Assembly (NCBI RefSeq): GCF_024763615.1
Contig: NC_077222.1
Span: 100,039,417-100,103,416 of the forward strand
Length of the DNA stretch: 64,000 bases
Direction: 5' to 3'
Source: Phlebotomus papatasi
Lineage: Eukaryota; Arthropoda; Insecta; Diptera; Psychodidae
Shown here: positions 45,357-57,110 of the stretch, piece by piece
How positions within the stretch are numbered: position 1 is the first letter of the stretch
How the letters are laid out: every line of letters starts with the position of its first letter
The notes under the pieces: model-generated
Told to the model about the DNA's origin: nothing
The model's input: the letters and a program-made list of their open reading frames with translations, nothing else
The model's database searches: none
Program-made: the position numbers and the translations under genes

Positions 45357-46544
45357 ATGGATTATTTAGTGAAAATGTACGATGAATACAGTTATGTGGA
45401 TAAGCTAGCAGGTTCTTAAACATTTTTTTTGGTGCGTTTTACCTTGGGAAAATAATCCCCAAAAATTATCCTTACCCCCTACTAGATAGCAGGACTAAAG
45501 GATGGGCATTTGTGGATTCAATATATACTGTGATAGCAGCAGTTGCCATTTACAATTGGGCTGTCCGACGAGGCATTGAATACATGAAAAAGTATCTATT
45601 GATCGAAAAGAATTATTGCTCCAGCTGAGATTTTACCATTAGGCATCTTTTCAGTCGACCAGCGTACAATTTGAAAGGACTCATTCTCATCTACAATCTC
45701 CTTGTGGCCCTTGTCAATGCCTACATTTTACTGGAAACTGTCATTTGTACAACAGCCCTCAATTACGGATTGTTCTGCAATGAGAATGCCAAGAACAATA
45801 GGGATCCCTTGGAGATGCGGGTAATTTAATTTTGTTGTTGGATCCTCCTCCTAAGGGGGGAGGCAAGGGAAATTTAGAAAATCTACGCCGGAAGAGAGCA
45901 ACATAATCCTTATTCTTTCAGTTGGCCAATATCTCATGGTTGTTCTATATTGCAAAATATATTGAGCTTTTTGATACGGTATTCTTCGTGCTGAGAAAGA
46001 AGGAGCAAAACTTGAGCTTTCTACATATCTACCATCACAGTAGTATAGTATTCTTCATTTGGATCCGTGTCAAATGGTTCCCGACTGGAAACAGTAAAAA
46101 GAATACATTTTTTCTGCCCTATCTTGCGGAACCTCAAACTACTAAGTATCTCTTTTTTTTACCACTTCAGGTTTCCTAACCATCATCATAAATTCTGGAG
46201 TTCATGTTGTTATGTATCTCTACTATGGACTAACTCTACTTGGTCCCAAGGTGGCAAAATATCTTTGGTGGAAGAAATACTTAACGATACTGCAATTAGT
46301 GAGTGTTTGAAAGTGCAATAAAATCGAAAAGTACCCTTTTTTCTAAAAAAAAAATCATTTCTTGCAGGCACAATTCCTTTTCGGCGTCTACGTTCATTTT
46401 GTCTCAATGAAGATGAACTGTACCTTCTACCCAAAATGGTACAGCATCACAGAAATCATCTATGTCGTCATATTTATCTTCCTCTTCACGCATTTCTACA
46501 TGAAAGCATATTCAACTGGGACAAAGCACAAGAAGATCTCGTAA
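45357..46544 (+). CDS. very-long-chain fatty-acid elongase (ELO family), six exons
   Basis: ELO proteins catalyse the condensing step (acyl-CoA plus malonyl-CoA to 3-ketoacyl-CoA) of fatty-acid elongation in the ER membrane. Exons: 45357-45411, 45486-45591, 45655-45820, 45922-46093, 46171-46298, 46368-46544; introns of 63-101 bp, all GT-AG, phases 1, 2, 0, 1, 0. The joined frame is 267 residues, within the family's usual 260-320. Motifs present: KYIELFDT (121-128), the catalytic histidine box HIYHH (144-148), NSGVHVVMYLYYG (174-186), TILQLAQ (205-211), and a C-terminal KKIS matching the KKXX ER-retrieval signal. Several hydrophobic segments fit a multi-span membrane protein. The start ATG gives the typical short acidic N-terminus followed by DSRTKGW. 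Nothing is missing; it looks functional. Substrate chain length cannot be told from sequence. It stands alone here between two Fas1-type genes. Confidence 0.93.
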
Positions 46545-46588
46545 AGGGTACCACCACCAAAGAAAAATATATATAAGTGTAATTAGTG

Positions 46589-46594
46589 AATAAA
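46589..46594 (+). terminator. polyadenylation signal of the elongase gene
   Basis: AATAAA lies 45 bp after the stop codon, the first such hexamer downstream. Confidence 0.6.
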
Positions 46595-46599
46595 AAAAT

Positions 46600-47597
46600 G
46601 ACTCCCAAATGGAAGTTTAATGACACCCCAATACTACCTCCCTTGGTGAATTTTCATAAAAAATTTCCTCTATCAACATTCACGACCTAAAACCACTGTG
46701 CGCGGTTACCAAAATTCCAAGGAACTTAACGCTTTTATACAAAAACTCATTAAGAGTAGAAAATTAAATTCCAATATGGTAATTCTATGGGAAATTAATT
46801 CAACAGAATAGTTGCAAATTTGGCAAAATTTCTTCAGCGTTGTACTTGTGGGCTTCACTATCTCCCATGAAGCGTAAAATAAACACAAAAGTACTGAAAG
46901 TTTATGGTGGGAATGTACATTGCTAAAAGTTTTCCAATAATCTTGTTATACAAACATTTCCTCAGAAAAAAAACATCGATAGATTAACAAAAAAAAACAT
47001 ACATATTGCTTCAAGAAAATATTATTTATGTTTAAAGTTATTCAGGAACGGTGAAAGAGCAAGCACTTATGTATATTTTGGGAAAATTAATTCATTAATG
47101 TAAGCGGTCAGTGGTCATCGACATGAAAAATCAGTTGGTATTGTTAATTTAACCACAATGTATTTAGTTACTACTAGCCCTACTAGCCAACATGAACTAA
47201 TGAGAACACCAACATTTAGAAATGCCCAGAGGGTTTCATTACGGAATCGATTGATTGTATTTGTGGCCTATATGGTCTTCTAATAGCTTTTAGCAATAAA
47301 AAGTTTATATCTGGCGAGGCACAATAAAAGATCTTGTTAGATACCGGGAATAGCGTGATTTGAAGATTTGGTCCTCCCTGAAGTTTAATAAACGGTATGG
47401 TCTTATAAAAATTCATAGTCCTTTTATTTCCGTTTTTGCTGTTCGATATGGAAGAGATTTTTGTATTAATATAATATTGTAATTGGTTCAATATGAAAAC
47501 CAGTGATAAGCCTAGATCAGCGTATACAAGTGTGATTCCTTAATTGAAAATTAGTATTGTAGCAAACTCGAATGATATTTATATACAATTGTAACAT
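46600..47597. other. intergenic, nothing recognised
   Basis: No supported gene; small chance frames only. Confidence 0.5.
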
Positions 47598-49203
47598 ATG
47601 AGAAAAGATTCGCAATCCGCGAAAATATGCGAAAAATTTCGTGGCTCGAGAAAATCCGCGAAAAATTTCACAACCTATGAAAATTTCCGGAGAATTTCCT
47701 GAGCAGAAAAAATCCGCAAAAATTCTCGCAGCCCCTAAAAATCCGCGAAAAATTTCATGTCTCTCGAAAATCCGTGAAAAAAAATCATGTCCCACGAAAA
47801 TACGCGAAAAATTTCGTGTTTCTCGAAAATCCGCGAAGAATTTCGCGGCGTACAAAAATATGCGACAAATTTCGTGCCTCATGAAAATCCACGAAAAAAT
47901 TTCGTGTCCTACGAAAATACGTGAAAAATTTTACGACTTACGGAATTCCCGAAAAATTTCCTGACCCGAAAAAATCCGCCAAAAATTTCGTGTCCTACGA
48001 AAATCCTAGAAAAATTTCGCACATTTGACAATTTGCAAAAAACTTCGTGTCCTAGGAAAATTCACGAAGAATTTCGTGGCCAACGAAAATCCGCGAAGAA
48101 TTTCGAGTCTCACGAAAATCCGTGAAAAAACTCATGTCCTACGAAAATATGAGAAAAATTTCGTGCCTCATGAAAATCCACAAAAAAATTTCGGGCCCTA
48201 CGAAAATACGTGAAAAATTTTACGACTTATGGAAATTCCCGAAGAATATCCTGACACGAAAAAATCCGCCAAAAATTTCGTTTCCTACGAAAATCCTAGA
48301 AAAATTTCGCACATTTGACAATTTGCAAAAAACTTCGTGTCCTAGGAAAATTCACGAAGAATATCGTGTACTACGAAAATCTGTGAAAAATTCCGTGTCC
48401 TACGAAAATCCGTAAATAAATTTCGTATCATATGAAGATTCGCGAAAAATTTCGTGTCTCACGAAAATCTGCGAAAAATTTCACGACTTACAGAAATTTC
48501 AGAAAAACTTCCTGACCCGAAAAAGTCCGTCAAAAAATTTCATGTTCTACAAAAATCCTAGAAAAATTTCGCACATTCGAAAATTTGCAAAAAACTTCGT
48601 GTCCTACGAAAGTCCGCGCAGAATTTTGTGTCCCGCGGAAATCCGCGAAGAATTTCGTGTCTTACGAAAATCCGCGAAAAAAAATCATGTCCTACGAAAA
48701 CTGACAAAAAATTTCGTGTCCCACGACCATTCGCAAAGAATTTCATATCACGCGAAGGTATGAAAAAAATTTCGCACCCTTGAAAATTCGCGAAAATCTT
48801 CGTGTCCCATGAAAATTCGCGAAGAATTTCGCATTCCTCGAAAATGAGAGAAAAATTTCGTGTTGCATGAAAATCTGCGAAGAAGTTTGTGTCTCGCGAA
48901 AATCCGTGAAAAATTTCGTATCCCGCGAAAAACCGCGAAGAATTTCGTAATCCGCAGAAATCAGAGAAAAAATTCGCACCCTCGAAAATCCGCGAGGAAT
49001 TTCGTGTACCGCGTAAATCCGCAAAGAATTTCGTGTCCCGTGAAAATCTGCGAAAAACTTCGTGTCCCGCGAAAATTCGCAAAAAATTTCGCAGCCTCTA
49101 AAAATACGCGAAAAATTTCATGTGTTACGAAAATCCGCGAAAAATTTAGTGTCTCGCGAAAATCCGAGAAAAATTTGGCACCCTCGAAAATCTACGAAAA
49201 ATT
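47598..49203. repeat. 29-bp minisatellite, about 55 units, with higher-order repeat
   Basis: Unit approximately GAAAATCCGCGAAAAATTTC plus GTGTCCTAC, 29 bp with occasional 28-31 bp variants. Units are rich in CpG compared with the surroundings. A distinctive block (CCTGACCCGAAAAAATCCGC ... 'cacatttgacaatttgcaaa') recurs at 47962, 48252 and 48513, that is 290 and 261 bp apart, exactly 10 and 9 units. Long open frames on both strands (up to 174 codons) are by-products of a stop-poor unit. Confidence 0.9.
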
Positions 49204-49599
49204 GATTTGCCCTATTTTACCCTAATACAAAAATATTCTAGAAATGTATATTATTTCTTCCTCATTTATAGAACCTTTCTTTTTCCAAGGTAAAATATGT
49301 ATTGTGAAAAACAGAAACATTTGGTTACGGAAAGGCTAGCAAATGAATTATTATAAAAAGAATTTGAATATCGTTTGAATTCATTTATTCCTAATTTTCA
49401 TAGATCTTTTCACTATTTAACGCAAACGTGTCTTTATAGTCTAGTGTTTCAAAAGATAGTATAAAACAGCTAATACCACATTCCACAGACATTTTCCTTT
49501 AGGATTTATTATTTCGAACTTTTCGACTTGTAAAGGAAGCATATAGTATGTATAATTAAATAGCGTGATATTAGAATTGAAGAAAATTAATTGAATTAA

Positions 49600-49796
49600 T
49601 TGAGGCAGCTTTGAAATTGGGATTTTTCATCTATTTTAAAATAAAATTGAAATTTATCATGATATAATTTAGTTGCACAAACAGATTGAGAAGCTAAATT
49701 ACATTATGATATGGCTCAGTTCCATTAACTCGTAAACACAGGAAAAAGATCTTAATTCCAAAGCTGCCCCGCATTCGAAGGTGCGCCACTTCTCCC
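49600..49796. repeat. partial GGGGAAGTGGGGCACC-type MITE
   Basis: The right end GGTGCGCCACTTCTCCC is next to TA (49797-49798), with the internal 'aaattacattatgata' as in 7661-7833. The left end is limited to a degraded 'gaggcagctttgaaattggg'. Confidence 0.6.
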
Positions 49797-49799
49797 TAG

Positions 49800-50283
49800 T
49801 ACTTTGGATGAAAGAAATGACCATCCAAGTGAGAAAATTTACCATCTTGCTGTTGGAAATGACCGTAATCACAAAGGTTCCGTGTTCAAATCTTAAATCT
49901 CAAATTGGAAAAGATTTTTACATTTCCCAATGGCTTGGAATCCAAAGAATATCGAACAGATAGAGCCACAAGCCACCCAAATAATAATAATGCTCAAAAA
50001 TTAATACAAATAGGAAAAAAACAATTTTAATATCCAGGGAGTCAAATTTACCGCCCTGCTGTACCGAGTGAAATTTAATAAAGAAGCTTTCATAAAGTGG
50101 GTGCTGTGGATCGTGTGTAGATTCGATCAACCTAATTCATTCAGACCAATTTTGACCTAGTCCCTTGAAGATGTGATCTTTCAACAAAAACAACATATTT
50201 CATAATGGTTTTGTGAGAATGAAATGGTCATGAATGGTCATGGAAAATGCAAAGTTTCTGCCAATTATCACAGGAAATTTCTT
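49800..50283. other. intergenic, nothing recognised
   Basis: No gene or element ends seen. Confidence 0.45.
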
Positions 50284-50620
50284 ATCCATAAAGTTCATAA
50301 ACACACAAAAAAATTTTGTAAAATTTTGTCATTTGTTCGTAAATGTTTGTTTTCCTGTTTAACATTTTTCGAACATTTACGAACAAATTACAAAATTTTA
50401 CGAACATTTTTTGTGTGTTTACGAGCACTTACGAACAAATGTTTGTAAAAGTACAAAAAATGTTCGTCAAATGATCATGTTACGAACAGTGTTTGTGAAA
50501 AAAGTACAAACTTTTACGAACTTGTTTGTGGGTTATACGACTCACGAGCATTTTGTAACTCCCCCGTAGGAATTCACAAACATTTACGAACAATTTTACA
50601 AAATATTTCTTCCTATGTAG
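50284..50620. repeat. ttacgaacaaa-rich repeat, copy 1
   Basis: Dense inverted and direct copies of TTTACGAACAAAT. Shares 'gatcatgttacgaacagtgt' and 'tttgtgggttatacgac' with 54025-54415. Ends not resolved. It abuts the piggyBac-type MITE at 50634. Confidence 0.55.
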
Positions 50621-50633
50621 ACGTAAAGTTTAA

Positions 50634-51168
50634 CTCATTCAGTCAATGTACCAGAAATATTTGAGATAGAATGTTCATATTTTGGGATTAGTTTCCTAAA
50701 GATTAATAGATGAATTTTTTGAAAAGAAAAAAAATATATCTATTATGGGGGCGCGGGGATTCGCCCTCAAACACACGCCTTAACGGTCACTGAATTTAAA
50801 TTCTGTGCATTAATTCATTACAAACTCTATTGTTTTAGATAGAGTAGCTATCCAAGAACACAAATTGGCAACCAGAATTCAAATCAGGAAAGAGGAAAGA
50901 GGAAAGAGGCCAATTTTAATAAATTCGACGGGATGTCGAATTTTCCGTCCGCCATTTTGAGCAAAAATTTTGCATGACCTTCCGCGAAGCAAGAAAACAA
51001 TAACAAAATATATTTTTATCTCTGTCGGAATATTTTTCCCAAGTAATTGAAGAACTAAAGTTACTAAAAATACATTCCCAACAGCAATTCGAGTATCAGT
51101 TGCCCAGGAATAAATCATCTAAAATCACCCAATTTGCGTATGATGTATAATACCATGATAAGGAATAG
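50634..51168 (-). mobile_element. piggyBac-type MITE, copy 2 (TTAA target)
   Basis: 535 bp, inverted relative to 12344-12872 and alignable end to end, flanked by TTAA (50630-50633; 51169-51172). Ends CTCATT / AATAGG are slightly decayed versions of the CCCATT terminus. Confidence 0.75.
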
Positions 51169-51172
51169 GTTA

Positions 51173-53541
51173 AGCATTTCGATAAATTGGGACGCTTTAC
51201 CAAAGCTTTTGTAGGATTTGTAGACAAACTTGAATTTATTGCATATTTAACCATTTTACTACTGTTTATATAAGAATTTTGTTAAGATTTTCAATTATAA
51301 AATAATATTTGAATATCCAATAACAAGATTTTGCTTATTTTTTCTTTTACTTTTCCAATATTTTTTTATCAAAAAGAGTCATCAAGAAGGGTTTGTAATT
51401 TCTTATTGGTTCTCCCTAAGTTAATCAAAGTGCCTTACTAAAAAATTAAATTCTTGTACGAATCAATACTATCTTACCCTTGTTTCTACACATCCCCCCT
51501 AATATTACTCACGAGAAAACTATTTCCTTTTGCAAAGTAATATCATGATAGAACCCCTTGTTTATTTTTATGATTGAGCAAAAAAAGAAACAAACTCTTT
51601 GCGAAATTGCATGCAGAAATAAAGCACGTGGGAAGCGATGCGTGCATCAAAATGGGCTTTTATTAGACTTTTTTTTCTAGGCAATAAAAACAGAACTATT
51701 ACAAATTTTTCTGATATTTATCGCATTAAATTTGTATCCCTTTTAGAGCATAATCAGCATAACTTTTCCTTCAATTCCGTCTCGTAAGATTTTTTAAAAG
51801 ATTTTTTTTTCTCTGTTTTTGCTAGGCGAATAGTTATTGTTTTTTGATATGAAATCAACCCTGGTATTGAAGGGTATTGCAATAAACACGCATGTGAAAT
51901 TTTGCGTATACCCAAGTTGAAGAATATTGAGGGATAGAAGTTGTATACATATCACGGTAATACAACTATAGAAGGAATGCTATGAATTATTTTCGAGGGG
52001 CGTCTGCGTTCACCGACTTCATGGCGCCAAAAATAGCCCTGGCCGGTACTCTATGGACTTTCAGGGGATGGAAAATGTTTGCGGGGATTGGAAAAGCTAA
52101 TGTCGATCATACAAGTTGTATATTATTCATTGGCGAAATGGTTTTAATTGAGGGCACAATTACAGAAGAGACAGCATTAAGCAAAAGTGTTAGGATTTAA
52201 TCCAATCTGTTCACTTTTTCTGTGTAACTAACAAACCCTCAAATGAACATCATTTACCAGTCAATTTTATCTTCATTGGGAAGGCGTGATAATAATTAAT
52301 CACATGAATTTAATATTCAGCAGTTAAGAGGTGTTTTTAGGCAGAATCCTTCTCATACATTACATTACTTTGGAGTCACACCGATAAATATAAAAGAGTG
52401 TTTACATTGTGCTTGGCACAGAGTTTTGGTATCAGCATCAGGAGAATTGCCCCTCAGGGCTTTTTGTACAAAGTTCAACAATTTGCCATCGTATTTAAAG
52501 AGTGATTTTAATTTGATTCCCCATATAAAAAGGGTGCCTCGGAACAGCGACTTTCTGTCGCCACTAGAATTAGAGGCAGCCGAACTCTAGGACATACCTA
52601 CAATCATATCACAGTTCACAGTCGACGCCACCAAGGGTAGAGGGATATAAATAGTACCAGAGTGTCTACATGCAATTGTCTTTCTCTCCCTGGGATTCCT
52701 CCCAAAATGTGCCCCCTGAATATAAATCATCTCTCAGTATGAATAATTGGTTAGAGACCATTTCTAAAGGAGTAATTCTATTAACTTTTATTAGGTTATT
52801 GAAACCCCTCTTTGTACCAAACATAAATAATATGAATTTGATTTTGCAAAATGGCAATATAACGAAAAAGCATAAGCAACATATTTTCGAATTCACATGA
52901 AATGGAATTTTCTAAAACTTTGTTTATTGAATTTCTTGTAGAATTTTTTTCTTTCAATCCACAAATTCGCTACTAAAACTATTGAAACAAGTAGAGCATT
53001 AGAAATACTATTTTCCGAGAAATTCCATTCCAATCAAATTTCACTGAATTATAGAAAGTTTTCTGTCAAGAAGTTTCTCTAGCTAAGCCGGTGCAAAGGA
53101 AAGAAGTTTTGGAAGCCATTAGTACACTACACATTTTGTGGGTGGATATAGTACATTTGTGAGAATTGTCGCTGAAATAAGGTCATATTAACATAAATCT
53201 TGTCACCATCAATGTCAAAAATTATTGTGCAAATCGACAGCTCAGAATATAAAACGAATAAGTCGCGAATAGCACCAACTTTATAATATTCACAGGGAAG
53301 GTAGGGATGTCAAGGACTACCCAAAAAACGAGAAAATGAAATTTTGCAAAAAATCGACTTATTCGACTTAAGTCGAAATTATCTTTGTTAGCTTAGAAAA
53401 ATTCGAAAATTGTTTATAAGGGAAATGTACCACCGATCGTCAGTGTTCCTCGGATCGGAAGGTTGTTCCGCGTGTCGGAACTCCAAAATAAAATGTATTT
53501 TTTTGCAAATAACTCGCTGAATTTTAGCAATGACTTTTAGC
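51173..53541. other. intergenic, no supported gene
   Basis: A 72-codon frame (51982-52200) has higher GC than its flanks but no family motif. A short hairpin (GCGACTTTCTGTCGC, about 52548-52562) follows an ATATAAAAAGGG box at 52522. Neither is enough to call a gene. Confidence 0.4.
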
Positions 53542-53543
53542 TA

Positions 53544-53755
53544 GGGGAAACTGGGGCACCACCACATACGGGGTACCACCAAACACTAATTTTTATTTCT
53601 AAACTACTTGGACTATCTCGACCATTCCTTCAGTGGACAAGCATCCCTATAGTGCCTATAAATTCCTATAGGTCTTATCCTCTGAAGTCGAATATCCGAT
53701 TAAAAAATCGCAGTGTTTGGTGGTACCCCGTGTTTGGTGGCGCCCCAGTTTCCCC
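53544..53755. mobile_element. 212-bp MITE, GGGGAAACTGGGGCACC ends
   Basis: Inverted termini GGGGAAACTGGGGCACCACC / GGCGCCCCAGTTTCCCC are flanked by TA (53542-53543; 53756-53757). Subterminal 'ggtaccaccaaacac' is answered by 'gtgtttggtggtacc'. A half copy is at 21068. Confidence 0.85.
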
Positions 53756-54024
53756 TAAATGTATTATGTTGGTTCATATTCAATCTATAGAACCGATTTT
53801 CTCGTTGAGTTTCTAACATCGATTCGAAGAACACACTGCATTCTTGCAATTTAAACCTATATTATTAATTTCCGTAAGTAAAACAAGCGTAAAAAACTAG
53901 CAAATAGTATTTTGAGGCTCTTATTTTCAGCTAAGTATGAAGCATGTCTCCTAACATTCCGATCCGTGGTACACTTCCCTTAAATGTTTCTGAATTTCTA
54001 CTGAGAAACGAAATACTTGTACGA

Positions 54025-54415
54025 AATCTTGTGAATCGTGTAACCCACAAAAGTTTGTAAAAGTTTATATTTTTTTCACAAACATTTTGTTCGTAATATG
54101 CGCACTTGATAAGCATTTTTTTGTTCTTTATAAACATTTGTTCGTACATTTTTGTTTGTCTGGCAAAATTTTACGAACAAATGACAAAATTTTACGAACA
54201 AATGACAAAATTTTACGAACAAATGACAAAATTTTACGAACATTTACGAACAAATATTTCTTAGGGAACGAAAAAATGCTCGTCAAGTGATCATGTCACG
54301 AACAATGTTTGTGAAAAAATACAAACTTTTGCGAACTTTTTATTAGGTTAGATGTTTTACAAACACAAACAATTAACAAACATTTTTACATAATTTTGAA
54401 ATTTTTTTCTGTCCT
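54025..54415. repeat. ttacgaacaaa-rich repeat, copy 2
   Basis: Begins around 'gaatcgtgtaacccacaaaa' and shares with 50284-50620 the phrases 'gtgatcatgtcacgaacaat' and 'gtgaaaaaatacaaactttt', including an inverted counterpart on the left. Contains the 21-bp tandem array below. Confidence 0.55.
54164..54247. repeat. 21-bp tandem repeat, four units
   Basis: Unit AAAATTTTACGAACAAATGAC repeated four times with no variation seen until the last, truncated unit. Probably a recent slippage expansion inside the MITE. Confidence 0.85.
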
Positions 54416-54419
54416 TTCA

Positions 54420-55150
54420 CTCCTTAAATCCCAGACAATAGTCAATTGTATAGGGACAATTATTGTACAGAGGACAGCTTGTCTTACTTGATTATTTAAT
54501 AAATTGAATTGAATTGAATAAGGCTTTTCTAATTTTTATCAAAATTGGTTTAAGAGTTTTCAATGATTTCGGGTATATTTTGTTGTTATTTCTGCTGAAC
54601 ATTTCGTCCTTTCCGTCTATAGACACATTCGATCGGTTAAATGGCCATCTCGAATTATTCAAAGTTGAAGTCAACCACCTTTCAACAAATTTTGTAAAAT
54701 TTTGGATTTATTTGAAAGGTCTTAAAATTACAAAATCAGCTGCATCAGTCCCAATCAGTAATAATTAGAGAAAGTATCAATACCATTTTATAAAATTAAA
54801 TTAAAAGGTTAATGTATTTTTTTTAAATACCATTTTCTTGATAAATTTTCAACTTCAACATGTTTTATAGACAAATTTAAATCGAGCTTAAACTGATATG
54901 CACCAAGAAATGTGCGAAAAAGAATATTTACGCATAGCTCCTTCCTGGGAATTCTGGTGGCTCGTAAAGCCTCGGACGCTTTCCCATCCCTTTAAGTCTA
55001 AATGACTAAAATGAGTTTCAGTTGCGGTATTTTTTAATTAAAATATTCCATTTGATTTTTTTTTAATTATTACGTTTTGAATAAAATTGAAGAAAAAAAT
55101 AAGTAAAAATCCAGGATAAATGTTAAACTTTTAAATTATTTTAAAGGACA
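54420..55150. other. intergenic, nothing recognised
   Basis: A short (GAATT)n-like stretch lies near 54505-54520; no gene. Confidence 0.45.
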
Positions 55151-55152
55151 TA

Positions 55153-55527
55153 AGGTAAAGTACCCTCACTCGACCGATGTCTTCGACTCGACCGGTGGGT
55201 CAATTTTTGAGTGTATTAAGGTAAAATGCCCTCAAGTCGACCGGTTCCTCAATTCGACCGGTAGAGTTATTTATTGATTTTATTTATATTTGCACTAATA
55301 TTTGGTGTATGATCTAACATTAGTAGATTAAAACATTCAAATATTGACCACTGGTCGAGTCCAGGAACCGGTCGACTCGAGGGTACTTTACCTTATTTAT
55401 GGAATAATTGACCTATTAATGTTAGATCATACGCTAAATATTATAGCAAGCAATAGCAAATATAAATAAATTAAATAAATAATTCTACCGGTCGAGTCGA
55501 GGAACCGGTCGCGCGAAGGTACTTTAT
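55153..55527. mobile_element. AGGTAAAGTACCCTC-type MITE carrying a copy of itself
   Basis: Ends AGGTAAAGTACCCTCACTC / GCGAAGGTACTTTAT, with 'tcgaccgg' blocks at both ends, starting after TA 55151-55152. Interrupted by a complete second copy at 55219-55393. Confidence 0.75.
55219..55393. mobile_element. 175-bp MITE inserted in a sister copy
   Basis: Inverted termini AGGTAAAATGCCCTCAAGTC / GACTCGAGGGTACTTTACCT are flanked by TA (55217-55218; 55394-55395). Next come 'cgaccggttcctc' and its complement. Confidence 0.8.
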
Positions 55528-55919
55528 ATTATATCCTTGAATCAAATACATATAGATAAAAGGTTTTTGAGAATGGCAGATAGTGGTTATGAAGGTGGCG
55601 GTAAAGTGGTAAATTTTGCATAGACCGGAATATGCTTTTTCTAGGCAGTTTAGAAATAAAGAAAAACTTCCCGAGGTGGTATGCTCTGCTTTAATTAAGA
55701 TTAATTCTCAATTCTCCGACAAGCTTATAATTTACAATGAAATAATTATTTCTTTTAAAATATTGACGGTATAACCGTTTCTCGATAATGAACAGTAAGT
55801 GATATCGGTTTGTGGTTTTCAACAAATGGTGTTCAGTGGTCAAAAGATGGTATCTAAACAAGAAGTTGCAAGAGCAGAAGAAGTTGAGAAATTTTTAAAT
55901 TTGTGCCAAATTGTTTAAA
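55528..55919. other. intergenic, nothing recognised
   Basis: No gene or element end seen. Confidence 0.4.
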
Positions 55920-56180
55920 AGAAAAGCTGAATTGTTTTTGTTAATAGAGTGCCCCCACATCCTCTGTTATGCCCTGTATCTTCCCTAGACAGATTGAGAG
56001 ACAAAACTCTGGAAGTTCCTAATTGATTTGACCACTGATGAAGGCTTGGAGACCGAGCCGAAAGCTTTGGAAAGGATTGTCGTTTTTCCAAGAGTGACTC
56101 TATTTCCCCGATGAATTCCGGTTCCCTTCTTGTAAGTCTAAACGTTTCTTCCGCCATTTTGAAACACCCGCTACCTAAAA
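55920..56180 (+). repeat. possible Penelope-like element remnant with hammerhead-like motif
   Basis: CTGATGA (56035-56041), stem GGCTTGG / CCGAGCC (56043-56049 / 56053-56059) and GAAA (56060-56063) reproduce the core of a hammerhead ribozyme, except for one extra A at 56042. Such motifs are known in terminal repeats of Penelope-like retroelements. The flanking frame on the minus strand (94 codons) has no recognised domain. Highly tentative. Confidence 0.3.
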
Positions 56181-57110
56181 GAACCTCAGCTACGGACAAG
56201 CTTATCCGGACTAATCGTTGATTTTTAATATCTGACTTATTCTAATTCTACTTGGCAGTTAAATTACCAAACATTTGAGAAAATCGTTATGCTCGTTATG
56301 CCCCCAATTCCTTTTCCGAGATGAATGTAATTTTTCCATAGGTTTCGGCGAAAAAGGATTGAGCAGTAAAATTTCTGTGAATTTCCTTCCATTTCTCGTT
56401 ATTTCCGTTTCAATCGCGTGAAGCGGCAAATCATTTCGAATACAATATCAATAAAATACGCCAAAATGTATGTGAGTGGCAATGATTGGGAATATTCACC
56501 ATTTGTTCTGCTCTGGCAATCTCTAGCGTGTCCCTTTTCCCGCCAATATGCTTTAGTCCCGGTCGTTCTTGTTGTGTGATTTGGAGAGGGAACATATGGA
56601 TTGTGGAAGTCTCTGGGAAGAAATTATATTTCCCCTTCGTTCCAGTCTGTTGAGCGGACACTTGTTCTCATCTCCAGACCATGGGAAGCTTGCGCATGGG
56701 AGAGTAAGTGAGACAACGGATGCGACCAGTTGACGCGGTTTGATGTGTTGGGATGTTGGAAGTTTGGTCTGGAAGGTCGTTGGCGTGTGAGATGAACAAG
56801 TCAGCTTCCAATGCGGCGAGGAGAAATGCCCCAAGACTTGTCGTACCCAGTGTGGTGTACTAAGTTAGCGCCGTTGGTTTTGCACTCTTTCAGTCGGTTA
56901 GTCAATACGGAGACTTCAGTGAGGTTTGTACCGTGACAGTGTGCGTGTCGTTTGTGAGGTGATGAGCTGTTAAGTGGATGTGGAATTATTCTCAAAAATT
57001 GAAAAATAGTGTCTTGAGGTGGATTTTTCCGTTGGGATTTGGTGTGAGTCAGAAGTCAGTGTTTTTGAGACTGAAATTGTATGACGATGGTTCTTTGGCA
57101 AGATCTCAAG
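56181..57110 (+). promoter_or_regulatory. presumed upstream / 5' UTR region of the second Fas1-type gene
   Basis: GC-richer than average. Contains TTTCAGTCGGTTAG (A of the initiator-like TCAGT about 56891) and a second TTCAGTG (about 56921). No TATA box at the right spacing. A transcription start here would give a 5' UTR of about 190-220 nt before the ATG at 57111. The frames on both strands in this region lack family motifs. Confidence 0.35.

Noticed and set aside
47598..49203. Repeat array resembling a CRISPR or a repeat-protein gene (frames of 97-174 codons on both strands)
   Set aside because: Units are directly abutting with no unique spacers, and the long frames exist on both strands in several phases because the 29-bp unit lacks stops. 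It is a minisatellite.
51982..52200. 72-codon plus-strand frame with higher GC
   Set aside because: No recognisable domain, no splice sites in register and no promoter pairing; kept only as a note in the gap entry.
55915..56199. 94-codon minus-strand frame as a gene
   Set aside because: No recognisable domain; it overlaps the possible retroelement remnant on the other strand.
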